Shown here piece after piece: positions 11,331-22,047 of a stretch of DNA of 64,000 bases. This DNA is from Diadophis punctatus similis (Eukaryota > Chordata > Lepidosauria > Squamata > Dipsadidae). The stretch lies in the NCBI GenBank assembly GCA_023053685.1, contig JALIGW010000004.1, positions 86,506,249 through 86,570,248 on the forward strand, in the 5' to 3' direction. Below the pieces are notes generated by a model. That model saw only the letters and a program-made list of their open reading frames with translations. It ran no database searches and was not told where the DNA came from. The number at the start of each line of letters is the position of its first letter. The first letter of the stretch is position 1. The translations under genes and the position numbers were made by a program.

Positions 11331-14300
11331 ATTTTGGAAGTCTGCATTAACTTTGTGAGTCTATTGTACCACAGGTATTTATGGCAATGAAATCTAAGTT
11401 CATGTTCTGCTAGCTCTCAAAGTATTTTACTCAAAGTATTTCTCAACAACTCCTATTCTTTTATCCAAACCAAAAATACGGTTTCAGATCATGTAGACCT
11501 GATCCTCCTCTTCCCTTTGCCTTTGGAGACGCCTTGCATCTATCTTGTGGGGTTTTCCCTGCTGTGCCATCTTAGGGGTCTCTTTTTGCCAGTCTCCCAA
11601 AACAGCGCAAGGGACGAACTCAGCTTTGAGTCTGGAGAGGCGCTTGCTGCTTGCACCCAACCCATCCTTCTCTTCACTGGAGGATGAGACAAGCTGTATC
11701 GATCTCCTGCTGAAACTACTGAGGCACATTGATGTTTCTTATGGCAGGCTGCCACTTACGCTCTTTCTAAGCAAGTCTATTTATAAAACTGCATTTAATT
11801 GTGCATTAAAAAACAAAATCCACTTCAGTCTTTAACTAAGTGACCTTCTGAGCCATGGCACTGCAGCGGAGGGCAATAGTGAAGAAAGCATTATCTTTCT
11901 CTCTTTTCTTAAAATATCAAGCGGATTAAGGATTATTATTCAAGGATTAATAGCAAAGCCAGAGGTTAAACCCTGATTTTAAAAAATGGCATGCCAGCTA
12001 GTTTTGTTTAAAAAGATCTCAGCAGCACATGTCTGTAGATTTAGGGAAACACTTCATTTCTTGATGTTTTTCTGCTGCTACAGGTTGGAAAATTAATTCT
12101 TCAATGGAAAAGAAAGTGAAAAACAACAACCCTTGGGCATCTCCAACAGAGATTCTGAGATATCCCACTTTAGACTGAAGGGTGGCTTAGGGGGAAGGTT
12201 CCTGTAATACAAAAGAAGGCAAATAATTCCTGCATCAGAAAAGTAGCATATAAAAATAAAGACTTTCAAATAACTAGAATCTTAGGATCCAAGTTACGCA
12301 TCTACAAGTGTAATCTTTGTTGTTGTTGTTTTTATGAACCCATTACTATTTGTGGGATTAATACATGCCATCAGCACAAGGCACCTGTCAGATTGTGCAC
12401 TTCTCACATTTTTCTATAAATTCCTGACACAAAATTTGTACACAAAATCCATGTATTAGAAAGATTTATTAAAATAAATGCATTAGAATTGAAAGAAAAC
12501 ATATAATTGCAAGTGTGTGAGCATTTGTAATGCATTTTGATGTGGAAACTGATTGGAAATATGTCAGAAATGCTAACAAGCTGTCAACATATCCATCCTC
12601 AGACATAGGTTTCTCCCCTTCACATGCAAACTTAGGTGTATATATTTGGTCATAATCCACTTGGATGGCCTACTGTTCTATATACATAATTATTATATCA
12701 CCTTTTTTCTAAAAGACAGTTACCATATTTAGTAACAAGATACAAAGTTTACTTCATTGGGGAAAAGAGGTAGACAAATATCAGTCAAACCTCCCATTTG
12801 TTCTTTAGGCAATCCTTTGCCTTTTGGAATATTGAATGTAGGAAAAATTCGCATTTCTTTATTCCTGTCTGCCTGTCTGTCTATCGCGCACGGATACACT
12901 ATTCCCACAGACGCTTACTTTGCTGTGTCTTCCTGCGCAGGTCTATCACAGTCTGGTTATTCACAATGGACTAAGAGTTCATTTGTGGACCAAGACTGGA
13001 AATGATGGAGGTTAGAGGCGTTATTCTCTTTCTAGCAGCTTCAAAATTCACTTGGAGTTGTCAGCTTTTCCCTACTCTGATACAAAACTTCTTACAGCTC
13101 TGGGGGTGGTATGTGTTCCAGAATGAATTATCTACAAAGGTTTTAAAGGCCCTCCCTCGGAAGCACAGGAAGGGATCCAGAAAAACGGCTGTTTTTGATT
13201 CAGATTCAGAGTCTATTCCTGGACTCCAAATGCATCTTCGAGTTGCATCATTGGATTTCTGAGCCAGAGCTCCACTCCAGACAGCAGAGAGGAGCAGCTC
13301 CCTTCTGCTAGCATTAAAGCGGCTGCCAGAGCTGCAGGTGAGGGTGAAATCAGGTGAAATGGTTCCCAGCTCGGACAAGGGGCTGCCCTAAAGTGGCTCA
13401 TGGTGATATGGAATTCAAGAGCTGCAGATCTACTCATGACGATTCTCTACTCTTTTCCAAAAATAAGAGAAGGACCTTTGGAACTGGGTGGGGCATCTCA
13501 TCATTTAGCACACAAACTCATTTAATTTTTTTTAGCCATGTTTAGTTTCCTTGGCAAAAAGGCAGGTGTGATTAGCTCCCGCTTTCTTCCAACTTCTTTC
13601 GGGTGGGTTGGCTTCCCTCGTGCCTGCAAAGATCCATCTCCCTTAGTTCTCTCTGAGAATAAAGCTGAGCTTTATCCCACAACAGTAACACTGATTTTCT
13701 AAGATGAAATAGAGAAATGCAGAAGACTTGGAGCTCTTGCTCTTACAATTACAGTATAGTTGCTTCACTGAAACTCGGATCAGATGATCTAAGTAGAAAC
13801 GGTGGGGATAGTGAGACAAATGGGGAGGGAGGAATCAGGTGCAGCTCTTGAAATAGCTTCTCGATGATGAATATTCTGCCTCCCTCCTTCTGCCTGAATA
13901 AAATGAAGTGCTGGAAGAGAACAGATGTTGCTCCTGTGACCGTCAGAGAACGCTTGCTCTACCTCCAGGGCTTCATAAATACCGGGCTCATCTTTCCTTA
14001 TGTAAGGAATGCAGAGTTATGTGCCTCAATGCCACCCTTTGAAGTGTAGCCCCCCCACCCCACCCCGGGATTCTGGATGTAATTTGGATCATAAACATGC
14101 ATAAAGTAATTCTGAACATCTAAACTAAAATAGCATAATAATGTTCTGCCCTCTTTGATCCATCCAAGTTCTAATTCAGCATTCTATATCTTACCTGTAA
14201 CAGGTGATGAGTGTCTATTGAAAGCTGCTAAGATTATTCCCTGCTGTTTACTGCTACTATCTTGTTCTCAGAAGCACGCTGTCGTTTTATACAATTAAAT

Positions 14301-15419
14301 CAAGTTATTCCATAAAGCTTGGTGTGTAGTTATCTTCTATAACTTCTATGACATAGATAGTGTCAAGTACTCCCAAGGGAATGAATGAAGAGGGAGCAAG
14401 CAGTTCCTGCTAAGTGGAATTATTACGTTGCCTTTATCAGGATTCAGTTTTTTAGAATTAATCTTCACGATGCCATTGCTGCCAGTGTGCTTTGGCACCC
14501 ATTTAAAATACCTGCCCTCTTTTTCTAAAAGTCCTTTGAATGAATTAGTTGTGATTATTTTAAAATGCTCTTAGTTATTGAAATAGCCAATATGGGACTT
14601 CTGCCAGATACCAAAAAGCAGCGAAGAGGTTTAATGTTTCCAATTTGAAATTAAGTATCATATTAACTGCAATGGGTAAAAATCCAAAAGAATTTCATGG
14701 AATCCCCTTTCTTATGTTAAAAACACCCCCTCCCCCCTTGCTGACACATTACATTAAATCTCCTTCTGTATCAGCTATCCATAGAGAGAACTAAAAATAG
14801 ATCATAGCATTTTAGAGCTCCATAACTTCTCAAAATCTGCTGCAATTGCAGGAGTGAAGCAAAGAAGTATTAGTCAAAATTGTTCCCCATATGGCATGTT
14901 TCAGATGAACTAGTTACGTTTTATGACTAAAAAGGATTCTATTTCTAAGTAAGGAGATGTGGAGGGAGGAGAGTAACAACCACAACAGCCACAGGTGAAT
15001 TGTTTCCCTTTGTTTTCTTTGGTCAAAGGCATGAAATTATCCTTAGTAGAGCAAATGCTGATGATTTAGTACCATTACATGTAAATCTTGGCTCTGACAT
15101 TGTTTCAGATTATTTCCCCTTCTTGACTATAAATTCTGGTTGAGAAAAGATTAAAAATGATAGACTTTTCTGGCTCTCCCCTGCAAAAATCAAAACATTA
15201 ACAAATAAATACCAGTATAGCGAAGTTAAATGGAAAATGTTATTTGTGTTTGCATATCTAAAATCAGCGGAAGAGACTGTAGGAAGTTAGTACCCACCCC
15301 CTCTCCTAGGAAAATGAAATATCCTAGGAAATATTAAAAGGCAGAAAATTATTCTATGGAATATCCCTGGAAGCATGCTTTTAGACAGATAAAAGATTCA
15401 CACTTAGTAGCCCCCACCC

Positions 15420-15870
15420 TTGACGATGGGCCATTAAGGACTGCCAGCTCACTCCCTGGGCCCATCTAGTCTTCTACATAACAAACAGGAAAGGAATCAC
15501 AAAGCCTTTTCATTATACCACATGGGACCTGGAGAATTCCAAGCCTGGAACTTGGGACAGCCCACAAGAGTTGCCCCAGCATGCCCCTGGAAGTCTGACA
15601 GCCAATAGGATAGATTTCTGTATAGGAAGAGGAAACAGTTAGGGAGGGACCCCAAGAGAGAGTATAAAGCAAGGAACTCCTAGCATCTTGCCCCTTCCTT
15701 TTCTGGACCCAACACCTGGAAACATGTGATCCACCTTTTCTGTTCAGGAGCTCATGCCATGTGCTCCTGTTCCTTTGTCTTCCATTAAACCTTCTTTCCA
15801 AGCAGCTTCCATGAATCCAGTGTCTTTTTCCCCACTTGGAACTGAACCCAGAAGAATATTACTTCCAACA
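15420..15870 (+). mobile_element. Possible solo LTR (plus strand)
   Basis: Promoter-like elements appear in LTR order: CCAAT (15603), a TATAAA box (gtataaag, about 15662) and an ATTAAA poly(A) signal (about 15783), followed by a short T/C-rich U5-like end. It starts near TGACGATGGG and ends near ACTTCCAACA. No target duplication was found, so the borders are uncertain. No internal genes. Confidence 0.35.
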
Positions 15871-16106
15871 AGACAAATGTGTTTACCCTCTTGCACACAA
15901 ATACAGAAAAAGGAATAAAAAATAAAAGCAGTGTGGAGCCAGTACATTTTAATATTTGAGAATAATCCTTGCACTTTATCTGAGAAACTACAGTCCTTGC
16001 TAGCTTTTCAGCATCGTACATAATGCTTTTTCTTGCCTATTACTTAGATGAAATGAAAGGAGGTTCCGTAATTCAGGGCTTCCCACAAATAAGAGATTCT
16101 TTAGAC

Positions 16107-16479
16107 CAGGGGTGTCAAACTCGATTTCATTGAGGGCCGCATCAGGGTTGTGTTTGACCTCGGGGGACTGGAGTGGGTGTGGCTAGGGTGGGCGTGGCCA
16201 GCTCAACATCACTCGTGTCGGGGGCGCATGTGGCAGCCCAAGCGCTCTGCGAGAGAAAACTGGCTCCCGAGCTCCGTTTCTGGCTGCGATGGCCCCCTGC
16301 AACCCTCTGACAGCGAAAACAGAGCTTGGGAACAACACAGGCGGCCCTTCCGAACTCCGTATTTGCTGGTAGAGGCACCGTGGGCCAGTCCTTCGCTGTT
16401 TCCAGGGCAGCCCTGTGGCCAAAATCTAAGCACCCCACAGACTGGATTCAGCCTACGGGCCTTGAATTTGATGCCCCTG
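16107..16479. mobile_element. hAT-type MITE
   Basis: Ends CAGGGGTGTCAAACTC and GAATTTGATGCCCCTG are inverted copies. The flanks carry a perfect 8-bp duplication CTTTAGAC (16099-16106, 16480-16487). The GC-rich interior has no coding potential beyond chance frames. This is a well-bounded 373-bp element. Confidence 0.93.
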
Positions 16480-17116
16480 CTTTAGACAATTTTAAGGGAC
16501 AGTTGAATGGAGGACGGGGTAACTCCTTGATGCCTTGAAGTTGCCTGACTGCTGATTTAAGCCAGGTGCAAGAGATCCATGCCAAGGAAAACAGGATCAA
16601 GAATCTCCATCCATTCTGTTCTCCTCACTTTCCCAAAGGCAGTCATGCCTACCTACAATTCTACCCAAGGGACTAAATATGCCCGTCAGATGCCAGACTC
16701 CTGCATCGGTCGGCTGAACGGGCAGCGTTAAGCCTTATTTCTCCCAGATACCGAGAGCCTCAACCCAGCCCAGACAGCCCTGGAGAATGCAGAGCACCAG
16801 CGGTGAGAAGCCAGAGGGGAGCCAAGGGACTGCAGGCCAGGAAAGGGTCCTAGGAAAAGCGGGTCAGTGAGCTTCTGCCCAAATCAGCAAGTGGGGGAAT
16901 ACTTGTGTGGCATCCTGAGATACGGTGCATGTACTGATACTTCTAGCTGATAGTAGTGATGATAGGGCCTCGGCTGCTTTGCTCTCGTCCTCCAAGGAGC
17001 AAGTTCCTCACTTGCAGCTTGGTGTCGATTCCGTGATTTCTGGGCTGGATTCAGCCGTGGCATCAGGTGCAGGTGAAAGGCTGCCATGCCAAACTGATTT
17101 ATGCCTTTAGGACCAA

Positions 17117-18375
17117 ATATTTTATTTATTTATTTTGTCAAGCATGTATATGATTACAGGCAAAGTATAAACATTAATATGAATATATAAGAAGTACAAA
17201 CATGGTTTTGAGTACATATTTTTCAAATACATGGGGACTTTAGGACAGGGATGGTAGGCACGCTTATGCTTCAAGGTTGACTCAGCCTTCCATCCTTCCG
17301 AGGTCGGTAAAATGAGGACCCAGATTATTGGGGGCAATATGCTGAACTCTGTAAACCGCTTAGAGAGGGCTGTAAAGCACTATGAAGCAGTATATAAGTA
17401 AAATGCTATTGCTATTGCTATTGCAAGCCCCTTACAGGGTGAGGTCAATGGTAGACAGTTTAAGGTTAAAGATTTGGGGGTTTGGGGAAGAAACTACAGA
17501 GTCGGGTAATGTATTCCAGGCATTGACCACTCTGTTACTGAAGTCAAATTTTTTGCAATCAAGTTTGGAGCGGTTTACATTAAGTTTGTATCTATTGTGA
17601 GCTTGTGTATTGTTTCGGTTGACGCTGAAGTAGTCATTGACAGGTAGGACATTGTAGCATATAATTTTGTGTGCTACACTTAGGTCAGATCGAAGGCAGC
17701 ATATTTCTACATTTTATAGGCCTAAAATTTCGAGTCTGGTGGAATAAGGTATTGTGTTGCGAACGGAGGAGTGTAGTACTCGTCTCATGAAATATCTCTG
17801 GACATTCTCAATTGTATTAATGTCCGATATGTAGTATGGATTCCAGACAGATGAGCTGTATTCGAGAATTGGTCTAGCAAATGTTTTATATGCTTTAGTT
17901 AGAAGTACAATATTACCAGAGAAGAAGCTACGCAAAATTAGGTTAACCACTTTTAATGCCTTCTTAGCAATTCTGTTGCAGTGGGCTCTGGCACTTAAAT
18001 CATTAGAGATGAGTACTCCAAGATCCTTTACTGAGTGAGGATCATCAACAAGGTCATGATCATCTAGTTTGTATTTTGTGTTCTGATTATTTTTGCCAAT
18101 GTGCAAGACTGAACATTTGTTGATTGAGATTTGAAGTTGCCACTTGATTGACCATTCTGTTATATAGTCAAGGTATTTTTGAAGGGTAGTAGTATTGTCA
18201 GTGGTGTTGAATAGTTTTACATCATCTGCTGTTTATATTGTCACAAAGGTCATTTATGTAAAGAATAAAGAGAGTTGGATCTAAAATGCTGCCTTGGGGA
18301 ACTCCGCTGTTAATAGGTACAGGCTTTGATAAAGCATTTCCTATTTTGACCACTTGTTGCCTGTTTGACAATATA
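17117..18375 (-). mobile_element. CR1-like LINE 3' half with reverse transcriptase remnant
   Basis: On the minus strand the frame at 17714-18106 (130 codons) encodes the end of a non-LTR reverse transcriptase (DPHSVKDLGVLISNDLSA, then TFARPILEYSSSVWNP). Further 5', the FADD catalytic region is damaged by a deletion near 18230. It is the same family as 56588-57500. The 3' end is AT rich, finishing in an AAATAAATAAA tail at 17120-17135. A squamate SINE (17268-17424) has inserted into its 3' UTR. Confidence 0.85.
17268..17424 (+). mobile_element. tRNA-derived squamate SINE, 3' part
   Basis: Matches the 3' two thirds of the full copy at 36347-36580 (TCAAGGTTGACTCAGCC... to ...GCAGTATATAAG), ending in a GCTATT tail. 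The tRNA-like head is absent, as expected for 5' truncation. Nested in the LINE at 17117-18375. Confidence 0.88.
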
Positions 18376-18512
18376 GGATCTTATGATGACTCTGTTTACT
18401 CTCTGCTGCATTACACAGTGAAATAATGGTTTAGACAACTGGAATAAAACGTGGTATCCTTTTACATTACATTTTTTTCTTCAGGCTTTTTATATACAAT
18501 CAAAATTCTGAT

Positions 18513-18706
18513 ATTTATTTATTATTTATTTATTAGTGACATTTATATACCGCCTCACAGTGCAAGCACTCTCTAAGCGGTTTACACCAGTAAGCAATGT
18601 ATATTTATATTGCCCCCAACAATCTGGGTCCTCATTTTACCTACCTCAGAAGGATGGAAGGCTGAGTCAACCTTGAGCCGGTGAGATTTGAACCGCTGAC
18701 CTGCGG
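18513..18706 (-). mobile_element. tRNA-derived squamate SINE (minus strand)
   Basis: Reverse complement of the SINE seen at 36347-36580. It runs from its TTTATT tail through the TATATACCGC end and the CCTACCTCAGAAGGATGGAAG block to the box B region (GATTTGAACC). The tRNA head beyond box B is lost at the junction with the LTR-like sequence that follows. Confidence 0.87.
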
Positions 18707-18720
18707 AATTATTAATTTCT

Positions 18721-19570
18721 TGACCCTCCTAGTTCTGCCCCAGCTACGGCCCATAAAGAACGCAGCACACACAAATTCTATCCAAACCTTCGTTTACTAA
18801 ATTAAAGACTACTAATGAGCTTTCTTAGTAGTTGTCAAACACAAATACAGTGTAAAGCAGTCTTTGCTGAACACCGGCTGTTAATTCAACTTCATTAACA
18901 GGCAGCACGAGTCCATGAAATAATAAATCAAGTCTGAGCCAACAGTCTTGGAGATAACACCAATCTTACAATGGTTGGCAAAATGCCCAGCAGCAATTTG
19001 CAGGAAGAATGCTGAGAGAGAGAACGAGCCAAGCAGACGTTTCTGAATTCAAGACACGAAGGAATATGAACATAGTTGTTTCCTGCAAATTGCTGCCTTA
19101 AATAGGCTAGAGGAGTGGCCAATTAGCCCCAAGCCTTACTCCCGAGGAGACCTCCTCCTGAGGAACCATTCCTGCCTTTTGGCAGCTCTGCATGCCCGTG
19201 GATTAAGAAAAGGCTGCTCCTCTTCTTCCTCGGCATTGATGGGGGTTTCTGGAGGTTCTGAAGGCCCTTGCTGAATCTCTGCCTCTGGCACTGAGTCCTC
19301 TCCGGCCTCCTCACTGTCCGACTCGGGTGCCAGCTGCACAGGCCACTGGTGCAAATTGAGAGGAAGACTAATGGTGCTGGGAGGTTCCCCAAGGAGAACT
19401 CTCTGAAATTGGGGTCCAAGGGCCTTGTGTCCACGGTAGGCCTAGCTGACTGAGCTCTGCACTTAAAAGCACCTTCAAGTCATATGATTCCAAAACCTCT
19501 CCTTGATACCAGGTTCCATGAAGCGTTTGTCTCATCGGGTGCTCCCGGGTGGAGGAATTTGACATTTTAC
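18721..19570 (-). mobile_element. LTR retroelement piece: 3' LTR plus end of internal region
   Basis: On the minus strand, 19131-18721 behaves as a ~411-bp LTR: it starts TGGGGCTAATTGGCC, has a TATA-like CTATTTAAGG, and ends GGAGGGTCA. The adjoining internal sequence (19132-19570) has a purine-rich tract before the LTR. It also has broken minus-strand frames, one very acidic (ESDSEEAGEDS, then EEEEE). I cannot tell Gypsy from ERV. Degraded; no intact gene. Confidence 0.42.
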
Positions 19571-20002
19571 TGAAAATGGTTCCTGTGCTCCCCCCCCCCC
19601 CCGGATTGCTGCTCCAGAATTTAACTCCTAGCTGCTTCTGTATTGTCTTTTGCTACTGGATTTGTTTGATTTCATGCCCCGTGCTTTTGCTGGCTGGATT
19701 TGGGAAATGACTCTGCTCCTCAACGGCTAAGTGGCATTTTCCATGATTCTAAATGGGGAGGGGAAAACACACGCTGTCATCTGTTATAAAATACTGAGGA
19801 GCAGGGGCTGCTCCGCTTTCAGCCTAGCTGGAGGGACAGTGAGTCAGTAGAACAGGCAGGTGGGGATGTCGGGAGAGGACTTTACTGTAAACTGCCTATG
19901 AATCAGCCATGCAAAGGGGCTATGAAAACTTAATTTTAGGCTATTTCAACACAATTCCCAAACCACAGGAAATAATCAATCCATTCCACTGCGCATTAGT
20001 CA

Positions 20003-20130
20003 CGCCTCAAATACTATGGCCAGTTCTGGGTGCCACATTTTAAAGAAGGTCCAGAAAAACTGGACTTCCGAGGAGCAAAAATCACTTCCTGCAAAGAGAG
20101 ACTGAAGAATTGAGGAGGTGAGAGAAAACA
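20003..20130 (+). mobile_element. CR1 LINE fragment
   Basis: Contains GGCCAGTTCTGGGTGCCACA followed by AAGAAGGTCCAGAAAAACTG, a recognisable amniote CR1 3'-ORF segment in the plus orientation. Short and diverged. Confidence 0.55.
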
Positions 20131-21012
20131 CCTGAAAGGCAGATGCAGCTACAATTATAACATGATTGAGCATCACGATGCAAACATTACCACTTAGGTA
20201 TTTGAGTGCAATGTCACAACATGGATACAAAAGGTTGTATTTCACCCCTTTATGCAGAGGCCAAGGGTGCCACGCACATCTGCACCATATATGACTACAG
20301 CAAGCAGTAAGCAGGCCATCTGGGTGGTGGTGGTGGACCTGGGGGGGGGAGTTCTCTCCCATTCCAGACTGCAGAAGCCAGAAAAGTCGCCTGATCCACA
20401 GGGAGGCAGCTTCTCATAGAGCGTTAGGGCAAAAGAACGCTTGAGGGGCAACAGGGCATCCAAGGGCACCGAGCGGTGGACCCCTTCCCTGGGAGCTTTT
20501 GTGGCACAGAAAACCAGCCGCCATTTAGGCTGGGACGGTCCAGTGTCAGTTCCGGCACTGTGGCTGTGGGGGTGGGTCTTCATACCGTCATTTAGCTTCA
20601 GCTTCCATTACACGCATTTCATGAAGTTGTCATTAGGTGGTGTGTATCTTCTATGTATCTTTAAAATCAGGTGTGTGCTTTTGATCTCTCCTTCCGCATT
20701 TGTTCATCTTGGGTCCTAAATAACACCGCTGGGTCTTTCCCCTCCTGCCCCAAGGCCACGCACGGAGACGTCGAGCCCTGCCCAGCCCTCGAAGCGCTCG
20801 AAGCCTCCCTCCTCCCCGGCGGCCGCAGAAGCCTCCGCGCGTGCGAGGGTAAAAGCCGGCCAGCGGAACACCCCTCCCGCCCGCCGGTGCCGGCGCATGC
20901 GCTGTGCGGCAGGAGCGGCGGGGGGAACTCTGGGATGTTTTCCCTCGGCTGCCTCTTTCTCCGCCAGCGCCAAAGCCGCAGCCACGGAAGGCGCCCGCCC
21001 GGCCGGCCGGCC

Positions 21013-21039
21013 ATGGAGAGCCCCCTCGCGGAGGACTGA
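21013..21039 (+). CDS. Short upstream ORF in the PCLO leader (8 codons)
   Basis: An ATG in good context (ccATGG) opens a frame reading MESPLAED followed by TGA, ending 96 bases before the PCLO start codon and not overlapping it. If the transcript starts upstream of 21013, this could lower or regulate initiation at the main start. Conservation cannot be judged here. It may also lie outside the transcript. Confidence 0.4.
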   Translation: MESPLAED

Positions 21040-21135
21040 GCGCCCGGGCGGGAAGGGCCCCGGGGGCGCGCCCACCTGCCCCTTCGCCTGCCGGCCGCTT
21101 CCGCCCCTGCTCGCCTGCGGCCGCGCTCGCCGACC

Positions 21136-21341
21136 ATGGGCAACGAAGCCAGCCTGGAGGGCGGCGAAAGCCCGGCCGGGTTGCCCGAAGGTGTGGCCGG
21201 GGCCGCTGCGGGAGACCTGGCGGGGGACCTGAGCCGCTTGAGCCCGGAGGAGCGCAGGCAGATCGCCGCCGTCATGTCAAGGGCGCAGCAGGCGCTGCCC
21301 GCAGGAAAGACCGCCGGCCCGGAGGCGCCTCCCTTGACAAG
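21136..21341 (+). CDS. PCLO: PCLO exon 1 (Piccolo, N-terminus, residues 1-69)
   Basis: First coding exon of Piccolo, the presynaptic cytomatrix scaffold that organises synaptic vesicles and actin at the active zone. The start ATG lies in a strong Kozak context (accATGG). The product opens MGNEASLEGG and contains SRLSPEERRQIAAVMSRAQ, both hallmark Piccolo sequences. MGxxxS at the N-terminus fits an N-myristoylation signal; the related protein Bassoon starts almost identically. The stretch between these motifs is Gly/Ala rich and poorly conserved in the family. By homology to the mammalian protein and by reading phase, the exon ends inside an Arg codon (AG|A) at 21341. The next intron bases are GC, so this would be a GC-AG intron. 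The open frame runs on to 21543, but no good GT donor of the right phase follows. Gene identity is very sure; the 3' boundary is moderately sure. Confidence 0.93.
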
Positions 21342-22021
21342 GCACGGCCGGGGAGGGAGGGCGAGGGCCGGGCCGGGCGGTGGGGGACGAAGCAAGCGAG
21401 GGCGATGGAGCAGAGGGTCGCTCCGGGATGGGCCTGCCGCCCGTGACGCCTTTCCTTGGGGAGTGGGGGGTCCATCTCCGCCTCCCTCCTTCCCTCCCGC
21501 TGTGGGAAAGCCTTCCAGGGCTCCTCAGGCGTGGATGGGCTGAGCGTCGGTCTTCCTCCCCCCCCCCGCTGTGTTTCCCAGAGCTAAAACGGGAGCAGCT
21601 TCTGCTTCGTGGGGGTGGGGGTGGGGTCGGGGGTTTGAGTCTCGGCCCGAACTCTGCAGCCCCCCCCCCCCCAGTTTGGAAGTCGTCTCCGTTTTTCCTG
21701 CGCTTAAGCATCAGCCCCCCCCCCCTTCGGCGCTGGATTGCAGAGCAGCAGCCGTCGCCGGCCTTGGCTATTTATTGAGGCCAATGAGGAGGATGGAGGG
21801 AGGTTGACAGGGCCACCGGGATCGATCTGCCCGTGCCCCCCCACCTTTCGCCCAGAGGCCGCCGGCATCTCCGGACGCGGCGGCGCCGGCGGTTCTCGGC
21901 CGGCAGGGCCCGAGCAGCTGTCCAGCGTGCTGAAAGGGCCGTTTCCTCCGGGCGCCTCTTCCGCCGCTGCCTGTGGAGGCTTCTTAGCAGCCACAGGCAG
22001 ACAGCCTTGGTGCAATATGCT

Positions 22022-22047
22022 GTGTGGTGTGTGTGTGTGTGTGTGTA
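22022..22047. repeat. (TG)n microsatellite
   Basis: Dinucleotide run inside PCLO intron 1, just past the CpG island. Confidence 0.9.

Larger units (their letters stand above)
8806..15419. other. Upstream region: no gene outside the listed repeats
   Basis: Apart from the LINE at 9840-10305 and the L1 remnant at 10690-11330, this holds non-coding sequence with scattered A- and C-runs (for example 9661, 14049). I see nothing recognisable at 11340-15419. Confidence 0.6.
16488..20739. other. Region before the PCLO promoter
   Basis: Outside the LINE, SINEs, LTR piece and CR1 fragment listed separately, 16488-17116, 19571-20002 and 20131-20739 show no gene. A C-run interrupts 19591-19602, and 20332-20350 is a GGT/GGG-rich patch. 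Confidence 0.6.
20740..22000 (+). promoter_or_regulatory. PCLO: PCLO CpG island and presumed promoter
   Basis: Sharp rise in G+C and CpG density around exon 1, compared with AT-rich flanks on both sides; no TATA box is evident. An NRF1-like palindromic core GCGCATGCGC lies at 20893-20902, about 235 bases before the start codon. C-rich runs at 21561, 21660 and 21716 lie just inside intron 1. The transcription start cannot be placed from sequence alone. Open frames on the minus strand here are by-products of the base composition. Confidence 0.75.

Noticed and set aside
20667..21395. 242-codon minus-strand frame across PCLO exon 1
   Set aside because: Pro/Arg/Ala-rich composition is what any frame in a CpG island gives; no known protein, no splice signals, and the plus strand is clearly coding.
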